DNA from: Closterium sp. NIES-65
Taxonomy: Eukaryota > Streptophyta > Zygnematophyceae > Desmidiales > Closteriaceae
DNA: 64,000 nucleotides
NCBI GenBank assembly: GCA_948144175.1
Contig: CANXME010002307.1
Coordinates: 1 to 64,000 of the forward strand
Direction of reading: 5' to 3'
Both the position numbers and the translations under genes were made by a program. The notes under the pieces were generated by a model, which saw only the letters and a program-made list of their open reading frames with translations, was not told the origin of the DNA and searched no databases. Shown here piece by piece: positions 11,421 through 22,600 of the stretch (its first letter is position 1; each line of letters begins with the position of its first letter).

Positions 11421-14400
11421 CCCAGGCTCAGCACCCCCAGGCTCAGCATCTCCAGGCTCAGCACCCCCAGGCCCAGCACCCCCAGGCTAAGCACCCCTAT
11501 GCTCAGCACCCCCAGAGTCAGCACCCCCAGGCTCAGCACCCTCAGCAGCACCAGACTCACCAGTGACCTCGACAGGCTCGACTGCGTCTACCTGGGACAC
11601 ACTTGAAGGGGATGGACCCTGAGGGGGGAGGGGGTCTACCGGAGGGGGACCTGGTACAAGGAAGAGCGGCGGCGGGGGGAGGAACGGAGTGCGGTAGGGG
11701 AAGAGGCGGTAGTATGGGACCGACTCGTCAAACGTGACGTCCTGGAAGGACAGAACACGGCGAGAGGTGGGGTGGTAGAACTGCCACCCAGGCGCGTCAG
11801 GGGAGAACCCCAGGAAGACGCAGGGAGCAGCACGAGGGGACAGCTTGTCCGCAGACAAGTCGCGGACAAACGCCCGAGATCCCCAGACCCGGAACGCCGA
11901 CGCATCGCCAACCTTCCCCGTCCACAGCAAGGCTGGGGAGGTCTCCGGCCTGGAGACTCTGGGGTGTAGGTTGATCTGATGCTCCGCGTACCTCACCGCA
12001 ATCGGCCACAGAAAAGGGGGAGCAGCCGCATGCATCATAGACGTACGAGCAACGTCCATGACCATGCCAATGCGGCGCTTAGCAATCCTATTTTGCTGCG
12101 GGGAGTCCGGAAGCGTGAAGGTCTGACGGATGCCTCGTGCGCGGCAGTAGGCTCTCAGAAGACCAGCGGAAAACTCTCCGCCCCTGTCCGAGTGCAGACG
12201 CAGAACAGGAAAGTCCGAGCCAAAGCTCTGTCTGAGCTGGAGACGAGCTGCGCGGATCTAGTCGATCAGCACCTCAGTGACATCACCCTTGCTGCGCAAG
12301 GGGAAGACTGCGGTGTAACGCGAGTAGTCGTCAGCAACGAGCACGAAGTAGCGCTCGTGACCCTGTCCACGTACGTGGGCTGGGCCCCACACGTCCATGT
12401 GAAGCGTCTGGAAGGGAGCCTCTGTCAGAGGAAAGTGGGGGGAGTGAGGGGCAGCACGCTGGCGCCCCTCGACACAGGAGACACAGGTAGGGCCAGGGCC
12501 CTGAGGAAGGGGAGGGAGGGACCGGGGGAGACCAGAAACAAGAAGACGGGAGGCCATGCCTCTGAGCCGAAGCAGAGAGGGGTGACCAAGGCGGTGGTGC
12601 CAGAGGAGAGTCTCGTGAGACAGAAGACGACACGAACAGAGGGCAGACTCAGGCCAGACCTGGACGCTGCAGCAAACACCTGACCCGACGCAGCTACCCT
12701 ACCAGACTCAGCAACTGGAGGAGACGCAATGGTCAGTGTGTACAGGCTCGACCCCGGCTGACGGGTAAACGTAGCCAGGTGTCGACCTGTGCTAGCCTCT
12801 GTGCAGTGCGTCACCCGCTGACGCGCAGGAGTGAACTGGTGTACTCCCCCATCCTGTAGGTCAGCACCACTCACCAGGTTCGTATAGAACGAGGGGAGGT
12901 AGAGACCAGACAGGGTGCCAGAGGGAGCAGCCGGACACGAGAGGAATGTGGAGAAGTGAGACAGGACAGGACCCCCAGAGGGGTCAGCCAGAGACACCGC
13001 AACCGGCCGACTAAGCGGCGTGAGTGTGGTGCGGTCCCGAAAGAAGGAGCGAGAAGCCCCAGAGTCAAGGGTGAAGGTGAGGGAGGCCGAAGCCGGCGTA
13101 GTACTTGAGAGTGCAGACTCACCAGTACCTGAGGACGTAGACGTACTAGCACCTAGAGCAGCAGCGTCGCAAGCACCTAGGGCAGCCGCCTCACCAGTAC
13201 CTAGAGCAGCAGTCTCAATGCCCGGATTGGGCAGGAAACACCGGTAACAGTCACCCTCATCACTAATAGACACAGCATACATGGCAGAAAGAATAGCATC
13301 AAAATCAAGATCATAGATAGCAACACCCGCCCTAGACAGCTCGCCCCAGCGAGGGATCTCTGTGGCCTCCGGGAACTGGTGACGCCACGCGTCCGTCAGA
13401 CGGCCAAAGCAGCGCTGGGTGGGGTGCGCACCCCCACACTGCTCACCCGCACGGTCGCCGGTGCGCAGGACGTAGGTGCACGGACCAAAACCCCCACCCC
13501 GCTGGCGTGCAGTGTACCACTCACGGAGCTGCTGAGGGGACAGGGTCTCACGACCGCGCTGCTGCTGCTTGCGCGGACCACCACCTGAGCCACTCCTCTG
13601 CGTAGACCCGCGACCAGCTCCACCGCCACCCCCGCCGCCTCCGCCGCCTACACTACTACCGCCGCCTCCGCCGCCTCCTCCACCGCCGCCACCTCCGCCA
13701 CCTCCGCTCCCACCGCCACCGCCGCCGCCGCCTCCGCCTCCACTGCCGCCACCGACACCTCCACCCCCACCTCCACTCCCATCGCCACCCCCACTCCCCC
13801 CGCCGCTTCCACCTCCACCTCCACCGCCCCCGCTCGCTCCTCCAGTGCCCCTGCCCCCCTTGCCCTTGCCAGAGCGGCGTCTCCCGCTAGGGGCAGACGC
13901 CGCACCGACCGACTCAAGACCAAGGAGGTCGGCCGCAGCAGCAGAGGCAACAGAGGGCAGAAAGGGGGAGGGGGAACACCCCTCAAAGATGGGGGTGCGC
14001 GGGTCACCACGAGAGGCCCCTACAGCGACTATGCTCTTCTCGGCCGCGAGGAGGGACTTCTCGAGGAGGTCAACAGTGAGAGTGGTGGGACAGACTGAGA
14101 GAAAGTGGTCCCTGACTACGCGAAGGGAGTCAGGGAGGCGACTGACTATGTAGTGGAGAGTGATGTACATGGGGGGGGAGGGGTTCTTGGCGCAGAACTC
14201 AGCAGGAAGCGCAGCGCGGTAGCGAGTGTCACTAGTGCGGAGGTGCGTAATGAGGTTAGCGACCGTGGGAAAGGCAGCAAGGTCAGGGAAGAGGTACGGT
14301 AGCATGAGACGGCTCAGTGCAGCAGTGGCAGGGGAGGAGTAGCGCGCAACTACAGCGTCGTACAAGGTCTTAGCACTCTTGTACTAACTAAAGTGCGCAC

Positions 14401-14644
14401 CCTCGGAGGTAGGGAGATGGCGACGCACGGCAAGACGTGCAGCAGCGTCGCGCGTGGCCCACTGGGAGCGAACAGTGGCGTCGGCATCAGCAGCAGGGGC
14501 AGGAGAGGCGCCAGAGGTGAGGTCAAAGAGTGAGAGACCGTCTGCCCTATCACATTGTAAGAACAGCTGCAGGTCATCTACCTAGACGTCAAAGTCAATG
14601 GCCTGACCCCTAGCGTCAAAAGTGAGGACACTAGGGGTAGCCAT
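11417..14644 (-). pseudogene. B1 gag-protease-integrase remnant
   Basis: Family B polyprotein starting at the ATG at 14644 (MATPSVLTFDA). A stop replaces Trp at codon 21 (about 14582-14584) and a second replaces Gln near 14372. Then come gag, a polyglycine tract (about 13621-13852), the motif C-X13-C-X3-H-X4-C (about 13400-13470) and a DSGAS protease (about 13050). A one-base deletion near 12653 shifts the frame before the integrase. The integrase has a further stop near 12258, and its catalytic Glu is Lys (QNRIAKRRIG, codon at 12078-12080). It ends in the repetitive linker, whose 15-bp units run into the family A junction at about 11417. RT, RNase H and the 3' LTR are missing. It is dead. 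Confidence 0.85.
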
Positions 14645-15712
14645 GACAGCAGTAGACTAGCAGTGCGAACAGTAGGGTGAAGGCAGTGCAGTGACAGAGG
14701 CACGGCTCTTATCGGACAGGGCGGCTCGGGCGGCTCTGCTGCAGGGCGACTCGGCGGCTCGGCAGCTGGGCGGCTTGGCTGCTGGGCGGCTCGGCTGCTG
14801 GGCGGCTCGGCTGCTGGGCGGCTCGGTGGCTGGGCGGCTCGGCTGCTGGGCGGCTCGGCTGCTGGGCGCCTCGGCGGCTGGGCGGCTCGGCTGCTGGGCG
14901 GCTTGGCCCAGGGCGTCTTGGCGGCAGAGCGGCTCGGCTGGGCCGCGAAGGAGGCGGCGTAAGGGCTGCTGAGAGGGCGGCGTCCGGGGCCGCTTAGAGG
15001 AGGCGGCTGGGCCGCGGAGAGAAGACGGCGGGGCCGCTGAGAGGAGGCGGCGGGGCCGCTGAGAGGACGGCGGTGGGGCCGTGAGAGGGCGGCGATGAGG
15101 CCGCTTCCTGGGCGGCGGGGCCGCTGAAAGGAGGCGGCGGGGCCGCTGAAAGGAGGCGGCGGGGCTGCTGAAAGGAGGCGGCGGGGCTGTTGAAAGGAGG
15201 CGGCGGGGCCGCTGAAAGGGCGGGGACGAGGCCGCTGTAGGTGCAGTGGCGGGGCCGCTGAAAGGAGACGGCGGGGCTGCTGAGAAGGGCGGCGACGGGC
15301 CGCTGCAAGGGTGGTGACGAAGCCGCTGGAAGGGCGGCGTCGGGGCCGTGCAAGGGCGGCGATGAGGCCGCGGGGTGAGAGCGGCGACGGGCCGCAAAGG
15401 GCGGCGGATCGAGGCCGCAAGGGCGGCAGATCGGGGCCGCTAGAGGCCGATAAGGGGCCGTGAGGGTGGCTAGGGCAGCGCGACGCGGCAGATAGGGCAG
15501 CGCGACAGGCCGTAGGGGCGGCGCGACGGGCCGCAAGGGCGACGCGACGGGCCGTGAGGGGGGGGGGGGGGGCGCTAAGGGCGACGCGACGGGGCCGTGA
15601 GGGGCCTAGCGAGGGCGCGACGGTAAGGAGAGCACCCAGGGCGCGACTCGGGCCTGAGCGGAGCGCACTCTGGGCAGGAAAAAAAAAATCGTAGTGGTGG
15701 GCCCTAGGAATC
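14645..15712 (-). repeat. B1 GC-rich tandem-repeat leader
   Basis: About 1.07 kb between gag and the PBS. The gag-proximal part consists of short units of the type CTGCTGGGCGGCTCGG; the middle part uses GGAGGCGGCGGGGCCGCTGAAA-like units of about 22 bases; the end turns to GGCCGTGAGGGG-type units and an A10 run near 15681. Long open frames here (proline/arginine/serine-rich) are products of the repeat composition and not genes. Confidence 0.75.
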
Positions 15713-15741
15713 GTTCCCGTTAGGGAATCTGCTCGATACCA
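15713..15741 (-). promoter_or_regulatory. B1 PBS and adjacent hairpin
   Basis: On the minus strand a PBS-like TGGTATCGAGC begins at 15741 directly after the LTR. It is followed by an inverted repeat (15713-15728) of the form GTTCCC-loop-GGGAAT in plus-strand reading, preceded by a GGGCCC palindrome. The same arrangement recurs in B2 and B4-B7. Confidence 0.7.
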
Positions 15742-15868
15742 TGAGAAGAAACGAGAATGGATGAACTATGAATGAAGTGGGTACAAGTACTAACCCTAAT
15801 TGGGTTGTACCTCCTATGGGATACCCCACTACAGCCTACACAAAAGCATAAGCTATAATGTTCTGACA
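15742..15868 (-). repeat. B1 5' LTR (127 bp)
   Basis: On the minus strand it runs from TGTCAGAACATT to TTCTTCTCA. The core GTAGGCTGTAGTGGGGTA plus GTACAACCC is shared with all other family B LTRs. No 3' partner remains, so a target duplication cannot be tested. Confidence 0.8.
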
Positions 15869-16078
15869 ATTCAAACCCTTCCTATAATTTCTATATTCAT
15901 TTTACCTAATATTTGTTGTTTATCTTTTCTCTACAAATACTTGCAAGCTTGTATCACGCGTTTGTGAATGTGCGAACACATTGTCCATAATTGTTTTGCA
16001 ATCACGTAAATTCACTTTCATTTTCACACACCCCTCAACCTTTACTACGGGTGTCGTGTCAAGCTAACAATTTGCAAG
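15869..16078 (+). other. AT-rich non-repeat flank, probable intron
   Basis: About 210 bp of low-GC sequence with pyrimidine-rich stretches, ending TTTGCAAG immediately before a coding-like exon. No element homology was seen. It is likely the end of an intron of the host gene that follows; earlier exons would lie to the left and are not visible. Confidence 0.4.
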
Positions 16079-16290
16079 GTGGAGTCGAGTTTTATGTTAC
16101 GAGCTGTATGTGAGGTTAGCGATGCGAGCGGAACGTACGGCCTGACAGCACTGGGCACCTCTGCGGACCGCATCATGATGTTGGTGGAGGAGGAGCAGAA
16201 GCTGACCAAGACTTCCCAGACGGAGACACCTATCGTCTTGTGCATCACTGGGGTCTTCCAGGATGACAAGCAAATCATGACGAACAAAAG
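16079..16290 (+). CDS. Host gene candidate, exon a
   Basis: A 212-nt open segment between an AG at 16077-16078 and a GT at 16291. It encodes about 70 residues of balanced composition, with stretches such as VCEVSDASGTYGLTALG and PIVLCITGVFQDDKQ. The base composition and codon use differ sharply from the GC-rich transposons around it and the AT-rich introns beside it. It ends in phase 2, and exon b starts with exactly the one base needed. The beta-rich look faintly recalls OB-fold proteins, but I do not assign a family. The start codon of the gene is not identified; an upstream exon is expected. Confidence 0.55.
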
Positions 16291-16447
16291 GTGCCATACA
16301 TGTCTGCTCATTTTGTATAAAACATTTGTACAAAGCATGTGTACTTTGTCCGTCTTTGTAATCTGTTATCATATGATATTTGTATTCTTACTTATTATGA
16401 ATCTTTAGAAAATTTATCATATCATATATCCAATGAATACATGTTAG

Positions 16448-16551
16448 GTCAAAGATTATCAAGATTACAGACAGCGCTGTCACTGCTCGCATCACCCCGA
16501 CTGTCGACCCTCAGACAGTGCTGCCCTTGCTCATGACCCCTGTCGACCTCG
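16448..16551 (+). CDS. Host gene candidate, exon b
   Basis: A 104-nt segment bounded by TTAG (16444-16447) and a GTATTA donor at 16552. Joined to exon a across a 157-nt intron it continues the frame without a stop and encodes SKIIKITDSAVTARITPTV followed by a hydrophobic/proline segment. It ends in phase 1, which matches exon c. Two matching phases in a row argue that this is a real spliced gene. Function unknown. Confidence 0.55.
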
Positions 16552-16961
16552 GTATTATCATATCGTAAAAGCCTGTGTCGAATTTTGTTAGCTTGTTGAT
16601 TATCACATTCATTTTAATACTTCCAATATCTCTCATACATTACTCGTCATTCACATGCTTTCTAATTACCATACCCATTTTTTGTTCCACTTTCATACAC
16701 TCCTAAGAAATATGCTTCTATGCTTACACTTTTTTTTTGTTATCATTTGTCGTCCTTTTATCTGTAATATCAAATATGTCAAACTCTTTGTTAATATGCA
16801 ATGATAAATTCTACATATTTCACTAATAGATACGACATGACATTTTTTCCATATCTTTATGTGTTAATAAAAATGCATGTACTCTTATAGTATTTGTTTA
16901 TTTGTTATTTGCATCCTTTAAGTTCATTTGTACTGTTATTATCATAACAAACTCTATGCAG

Positions 16962-17085
16962 TTTGGGAGCAGCGTAAAACAATGTTATTGTATTGGGACG
17001 AGAGGTCGCATGCACACTCAGCGTGGAGATCCGTGATGCTCGCATCACCACAGAACGGCTTGCTCATTCAGCCCACCAGAGGATG
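16962..17085 (+). CDS. Host gene candidate, exon c (3' end uncertain)
   Basis: It follows a good acceptor (CTCTATGCAG at 16952-16961) and continues in phase from exon b as VWEQRKTMLLYWDERS. Two donors give the phase 2 needed by exon d: GTCGCA at 17005 and GTACGA at 17086. I list the longer form; the shorter one is equally possible. The frame hits a stop near 17131 if no donor is used. Function unknown. Confidence 0.4.
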
Positions 17086-17752
17086 GTACGAGCGTGTGCG
17101 ATTTGCCTGTGGGTTGGTGCTGCTCCAGTGATGCGTACCTTTGCGACAACAGACACGCCTTGCCCAAAGCAACTCGCGTGACAACAGTGCTGTTGTGTTT
17201 GACACAACAACGGGCATGCAAACTCAATGCTGCATTCTGATGCACGTTTTGTGTGACTGAAAATGTGCTGACAACTTTGTCGTTGTATGCTTGCATTCTT
17301 CCTCTTTATTTTCCATCAATGCTCCCTGCCTTTTCTTTCAAATCATTCTCTTCATCCAAATCATTCTCTCCCAGCCTATCACATAACATCGAACTTATCA
17401 TATCTTGCTACTATGTTGTCTATGTTATCACAAAGTTTCACTTGCATTTGGCCTCGTATTATTACATTTGTACTCTTTTCATTCTTGCATGCATTCTTCT
17501 CACCATTGCGTTCCCAATATCCAACTTTATTTTTTCGGGTTCATTTCATTGATCATACCTATTTCAAATATTCTCCTCTCTTTATATCTTCTGGTACCCA
17601 TTGCTGCTTGTCCGCACAATTTTAGGCACACAAATTTTGTATCAACAATTATGCGCATGCCACGCATAAATTAAAACTTCATCATAATTTCGTACACATA
17701 CCCATTATGTCTCATTCTCTAACTATCTCAATCAGCACACACATCCCACAAG
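17086..17752 (+). other. AT-rich region, probable intron
   Basis: Low-GC sequence with many T-rich stretches and no transposon homology. Small open frames here look like chance. It ends in CACAAG before exon d. An additional small exon cannot be excluded. Confidence 0.35.
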
Positions 17753-17888
17753 TGGAAAGTCTGCTCGCATAAGTGTTCAAGCCACAGCTAGCTTAGGTGC
17801 TCTCATAAGTGGCTTGGAGCAGTTCAGCATTGCAACATGGACCGCCGCTGGAGCTGATGCGAAGAACGAGATCTTAGCAGGCTTGCTT
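17753..17888 (+). CDS. Host gene candidate, exon d (5' part, split by B2)
   Basis: After an AG at 17751-17752 the sequence reads in one frame as GKSARISVQATASLGALIS and onward, through an acidic/aromatic segment, to 17888. There B2 begins. The reading frame resumes in register at 25298 after one copy of the TGCTT target duplication is discounted, and reaches a donor at 25319. Continuity across the insertion is strong evidence that this was an exon when B2 landed. Exon d would total about 157 nt. Function unknown. Confidence 0.6.
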
Positions 17889-18019
17889 TGTGAGAATAAA
17901 TGATCAGGAATGAAATGACTAAGTCAGGGTTGGGTACAAATACAACCCTAGAAAGCTGTACCCCATATGTGCTACCCCACTATAGCCTACAAACATGCAT
18001 CAGCTATAATAATCTGACA
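17889..18019 (-). repeat. B2 3' LTR (131 bp)
   Basis: On the minus strand it runs from TGTCAGATTATT to TTATTCTCACA. It is identical by eye to 25162-25292. The left edge was set by the TGCTT duplication. Confidence 0.92.
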
Positions 18020-18044
18020 CACCCCCATAGGCAAAGTGGGGGAG
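18020..18044 (-). promoter_or_regulatory. B2 polypurine tract in a hairpin
   Basis: On the minus strand TATGGGGGTG abuts the 3' LTR. It forms the 3' arm of an inverted repeat, CCCCCA - CTTTGCCTA - TGGGGG. The same structure borders the 3' LTRs of B5, B6, B7 and B8, and a decayed form borders that of B3. Confidence 0.65.
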
Positions 18045-18228
18045 AACAAGGGGTCACAAGACCAGTCAAGCAAAGCAAAGCAAAGCAAGCTCAGGGTGGA
18101 TCACAAAGTCACCACACAGTCCGAGCACAAGAGCAGGGCCAGAGGCCAGTTCACATGCAGGAGTACAGCCATATATATAAAACTAGACAAGCAGGAGCAG
18201 GTATATATATGTCACAGAACAAGTAAAG

Positions 18229-21150
18229 TCAAGAAGAGAGCAAGTGAGGCAAGACAGGCACAAGACCCAGCTGGGTGCAGAAGCGCTGATGGTCACAAGG
18301 CGCGAGTGCCTTGGTGAACACATCAGCAGTGTTGGCCTCAGAGGCCACGTACGCAAGTCGCAACTGACCACACTGCTGCAGCTCACGAGCAAGGAAGTAG
18401 CGGAGAGCAATGTGCTTCGTTCTGTGCTCCAAGCGCTGCTCTCGACACAAGGCCAGCATGGCCTTGTTGTCTACGTACAGCACTGGAGGAGAACGAGGCA
18501 GCTCTCCAAGGTCAGTCAGCAGGTAGGTGAGCCAGCGAAGCTCCTGTGCAGCCATGGCCCCGGCGTAGATCTCAGCCTCACAACTGGAGCTGAGAACCGA
18601 AGACGAACGAGTAGACCGCCAAGAGACAGAGCCGGAACCAAGACTGAAGGTGTAACCCTGTGACGACCGCTGCGTAGCCTGGTCGTCAGCCCAAGAAGCG
18701 TCCGCGTGGCCTGTAAGGACCACTGGACTCCGCCCTCCAAGCACTAGCCCCATGCCCGACGTACTGCACAGGTAGCGCAATACCCTCTTCGCTGCAGCCA
18801 TGTGCTCTGGTCGGTGTCTCCCAGGAGCAACATAGCGTGCAAGAATGCTCAGAGGGTATGCAAGGTCAGGTCAAGTGCAGGTCATCAGGTACATGAGGCA
18901 GCCAACAAGCTCTGGGTACGGGCCACTCGACTCTACGGACTCATCCGAAGGCAGAGCTGAGAGTGAGTGGAGAGTAGACAGAGGAGTGGCCTGAGGCGAG
19001 GAGTACGTGAAGCCGAAGCGCTGAAGGACCTGCTGCACCATGTGTGAGTGAGTCAAGGTGATGGTGCGGCGTGCTCTGTCCCGAGTGATCTGCAAGCCAA
19101 GGTAGCTGCGCAGTTCACCCAGGTCTGTGCACGTGTGTCTCTTCCGTAGCTCGGACTTCACGTAGGCGAGTCCAGCAGTGTCCGCTGTGGCAAAGACCAA
19201 GTCGTCGACGTACACGAGGATGTAGAACGGCGGCAGTGAAGTGTCGGTGCGCAGAAACAGCGACGGGTCAGCAGTAGACGGAGTAAACCCAAGAGCCGCA
19301 AGCGTAGTCCTCAGTGTGTCGTGCCACTCACGCGGTGCCTGGCGGAGACCGTAGACTGGCCGTCGAAGGCTCCACTGGGTGCCAGGAGGGAAAGTCCCAG
19401 TGAAGCCAGGTGGACGGCGCAGCCAGATCTCCTCGTGCAGGCTACCCTGCAGGAACGCAGTGCTGAAGTCGAGAGAGTGAAGCTCGTAGTCGCGCTGAGC
19501 GGCTATGTGCAGCATCACCCGAAGAGTGGTCATCTTCGGGGTGGGAGAGAAGGTCTGAAAGTAGTCAACTCCCTGCCGCTGACTGAAGCCACGAGCAACG
19601 TACCGCGCCTTGAAGACAGGTGGAGAGCCCGGCGGCCGCTTCACCCGGAAGATCCACATGCCACTGACGATGTTCGCCCCAGGAGGGGGAACTGCGTCAA
19701 CGTAGGTGCCTGTGGACTTCCAGGAAGCCATCTCTGCATCCATAGCTGCCTGCCACTGAGAGGAGTAGGGACCCTCTACGGCCTCCGCGTAAGAGCGCGG
19801 AGTTGGGATGTCTAGTGCATCCGGGTCTCCCTCAGGAGCAAGCAGTACAGACGCGAGATGAGGTGAAGCAGCAGCCAGACACTGTAACTCCTCCTGCGTG
19901 TCCTCTAGGACGTCCGTGTCAAGAGCACACTCACCCCCGACGGACGGAGGACAGACAGACTCAGACTCAGCAACAAGACTAGCAGCGTAGTCTAGACGAC
20001 AGCGAGCAGCAAAGTCGACGAGCTCAGCGACAAGAGCAAACGCAGCAGTGGACTCAAACGAGGGGTCAGTGACGACAGTAGCAAGCAGACGCGTGACAGT
20101 AGGACTGGCAGCACGAAGAGAGTCCGACTCAGGGTCGGCAAGCGTAGGAAGAGAGGACTCAGGAGGAGAAGGCAAAGGGGCACGTAGAGGAGCAGTGGAC
20201 GGACGCAGAGACATCCGGTGCGTGCCAGGGACAGGAGGAGGACGCTGACGCGAACCGCGACCACTAGCGCGAGCAGTACGAACAGGCGACGCGGGACGAG
20301 ACGCAGGCTCACGACGCTCAGTAAGACCTCCAGTAGGACCAGTGTAAGGAGAGGGAGCAGGCAGAGGAGAGGAAGGCTCCAACAGTGACTGCGACTGGAC
20401 AGGCTGCGGACACTCTACCGGAGGAGAAAGACCAAGAACCTGCTCCAGGAGCGGAACGAAGTACGGCCGAGGCCGCGCGGCAGCTCCAGACTTAGTAGGG
20501 ACAGCACCAGCACCCTCAGCGACAGTACTAGCGCCACCAACACCTCCAGCGGCAGGACCTCCAGCAGTACCAGCAGCAGAACCACCGCGAGGACAGACAG
20601 CAGTGGTCTCAGTACCAACCCCCTCAGCAGCTCCAGCTCCAGGAGGACCCGCAGGCCCAGTAGCTCCGGGACCGGTAGCACCAGCGCCCTTGACTGTCGA
20701 AGAAGCTCCAGCTCCAGCAGCACGCCTCCAGCGGCGAGCAAACCACTCGCGCAGCTCCTGTGGAGAGAGGGGCTCCCGTCGAGACGCAGCAGCAGGAGAA
20801 ACCCCAGGCTCAGCACCCCCAGGCTCAGCAGCTCCCAACTGAGCACCCCCAGGCTGAGCAGCTCCAGGCACAGCACCCCCCGGCTCAGCACCCTCCGCAG
20901 TAGTACCCCCAGGCTCAGCACCCCCATGCTCAGCAGCTCCCAACTCAGCACCCCCAGGCTCAGCAGCTCCAGGCCCAGCACCCCCCGGCTCAGCACCCTC
21001 CGCAGTAGTACCCCCAGGCCCAGCACCCCCAGGCTCAGCACCCCCAGGCTCAGCACCCGCAGCAGCACCAGAGTCACCAGTAACCTCGACCGGGTCAACT
21101 GCGTCTACCTGGGACACACCTGAGGGGGCAGGAACCTGAGGGGGGAGGGG
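18229..21150 (-). pseudogene. B2 linker, reverse transcriptase and RNase H
   Basis: Order along the minus strand: a repetitive Glu-Pro-Gly-Gly-Ala linker (about 21060-20800), the conserved SPQELREWFARRW segment, a low-complexity Ala/Gly/Pro/Ser region, then copia RT from about 19750 (WKSTGTYVDAV, KARYVARGFSQ, DFSTAFLQGS, YGLRQAPREW). The YVDD catalytic motif is at about 19198-19212. A stop (Arg CGA to TGA) at 18871 splits RT from RNase H, which has the expected HADASWADD, SSCEAEIYAGA, YVDNKAM and TKHIALRYF motifs and ends at 18229. Without that stop the segment would be open. It is one of the better-preserved RT regions in the window. Confidence 0.88.
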
Positions 21151-22600
21151 GTCTACCAGGGGGGGGAACCGGCACAAGGAAGTCCGGCGAAGGGGGGAGG
21201 GAAGGAGTGCGGTAGGGGAAGAGGTGGTAGAAGGGGACTGACTCGTCGAACGTGACGTCCTGGGAGGACAGAACACGGCGAGAGGTGGGGTGGTAGAACT
21301 GCCACCCTGGTGCGTCAGGGGGGAAACCCAGGAAGACGCAGGGAGCAGCACGAGGGGACAGTTTGTCCGCAGACAGGTCGCGGACAAACGCCCGAGATCC
21401 CCAGACACGGAACGCAGACGCATCGCCAACCTTCCCTGTCCACAGCAAAGCTGGGGAGGTCTCCGGCATGGAGACCCTGGGGTGAAGGTTGATCTGATGC
21501 GCCGCGTATCGGACCGCAAACGGCCACAGAAAATGGGGGGCAGCCGCATGCATCATGGACGTACGAGCGACGTCCATGACCATGCCAATGCGGCGCTCAG
21601 CAATCCCATTTTGATGTGGAGAGTCCGGAAGCGTGAAGGTCTGGCGGATGCCTCGTGCACGACAGTAGGCTCGCAGAAGGCCAGAGGAGAACTCTCCGCC
21701 TCTGTCCGAGTGCAGACGCAGAACAGGAAAGTCCGAGCCGAAGCTCTTCCTGAGCTGGAGACGAGCCTCGCGGATCCAGTCGATCAGCACCTCAGTGACA
21801 GCACCCTTGCTGAGCAAGGGGAGGACCGTGGTGTAACGCGAGTAGTCGTCAACCACCAACAGAAAGTAGCGCTCGTGACCCTGCCCACGGACGAGGGCTG
21901 GGCCCCACACGTCCATGTGAAGCGTCTGCAGAGGAGCCTCTGTCGGGGGGAACTGGGAGGAGTGAGGAGCAGCCCGGAGGCGACCCTCGACACAGGGGAC
22001 ACAGGAAGGTCCTGGCTCGGAGGGAAGGGGAGGGAGAGACTGGGGAAGACCAGAGACAAGGACACGGGAAGCCATGCTCCGAAGACGGGGCAAGGAGGGG
22101 TGACCAAGACGGTGGTGCCAAAGGAGAGTCTCGGGAGACAGGAGGCGACAAGAACAGGGGGCAGACTCAGGACCTGACCGGGACGCAGCAGCAAGCACCT
22201 GACCTGACGCAGCCACCTGACCAGACGCAGGGACAGGAGGAGACTCAACGGTCAGGGTGTAGAGACTCGACCCCGGCCGACGCAAGAACGTGGCCAGGTG
22301 TCGGCCTGTGCGTGACTCCGTGCAGTGGGTCACCCGCTGACTCGCAGGAGTGAACTGGTGAACCCCCACATCCTCCAGGTCCGCGCCACTCACCAAGTTC
22401 GTAGAGAACGAGGGAAGGTACAGACCAGACAGGGTGCCCGAAAGGGCAGCCGGACACGGGAGGACAGTGGAGAAGTGAGAGAGGACAGGACCCCCAGAGG
22501 GGTCAGCCAGGGAGACGGCAACCGGCTGGCCAAGCGGCGTAAGGGTGGTGCGGTCTCGAAAGAAGGAGCGAGAAGCCCCAGAGTCAAGTGTGAAAGGGAG
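21150..22600 (-). pseudogene. B2 protease end and integrase
   Basis: A frame of about 430 codons (start near 22396) carries the pre-integrase zinc motif (HHRLGHPS ... CVPC) and the integrase DDE triad in HMDVWGPA (about 21905), HSDRGGEFSS and QNGIAERRIG. All three catalytic residues are present. The protease active site lies upstream, where a small deletion near 22600 shifts the frame across the DSGAS motif. A second shift near 21160, beside a run of eight G, separates integrase from the linker and RT. Both breaks would need correction or frameshifting for a full polyprotein. Confidence 0.85.

Noticed and set aside
13569..14153. Plus-strand proline-rich open frame resembling an extensin or cell-wall protein (also near 23036, 48770 and 59245)
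   Set aside because: It is the exact antisense of the polyglycine tract in gag; its presence depends on GGN/NCC complementarity and it has no independent start context or conserved domain.
14578..15536. Long Pro/Arg/Ser/Ala-rich frames in the leaders (also near 24396, 34745, 40636, 50026 and 60134)
   Set aside because: They follow repeat units whose length allows several open frames at once, and the predicted proteins are not conserved between elements.
16079..16290. Assignment of exon a to a replication protein A-like OB-fold
   Set aside because: The resemblance rests on a short VSDASG-like stretch; without a profile search it is not enough for a family call.
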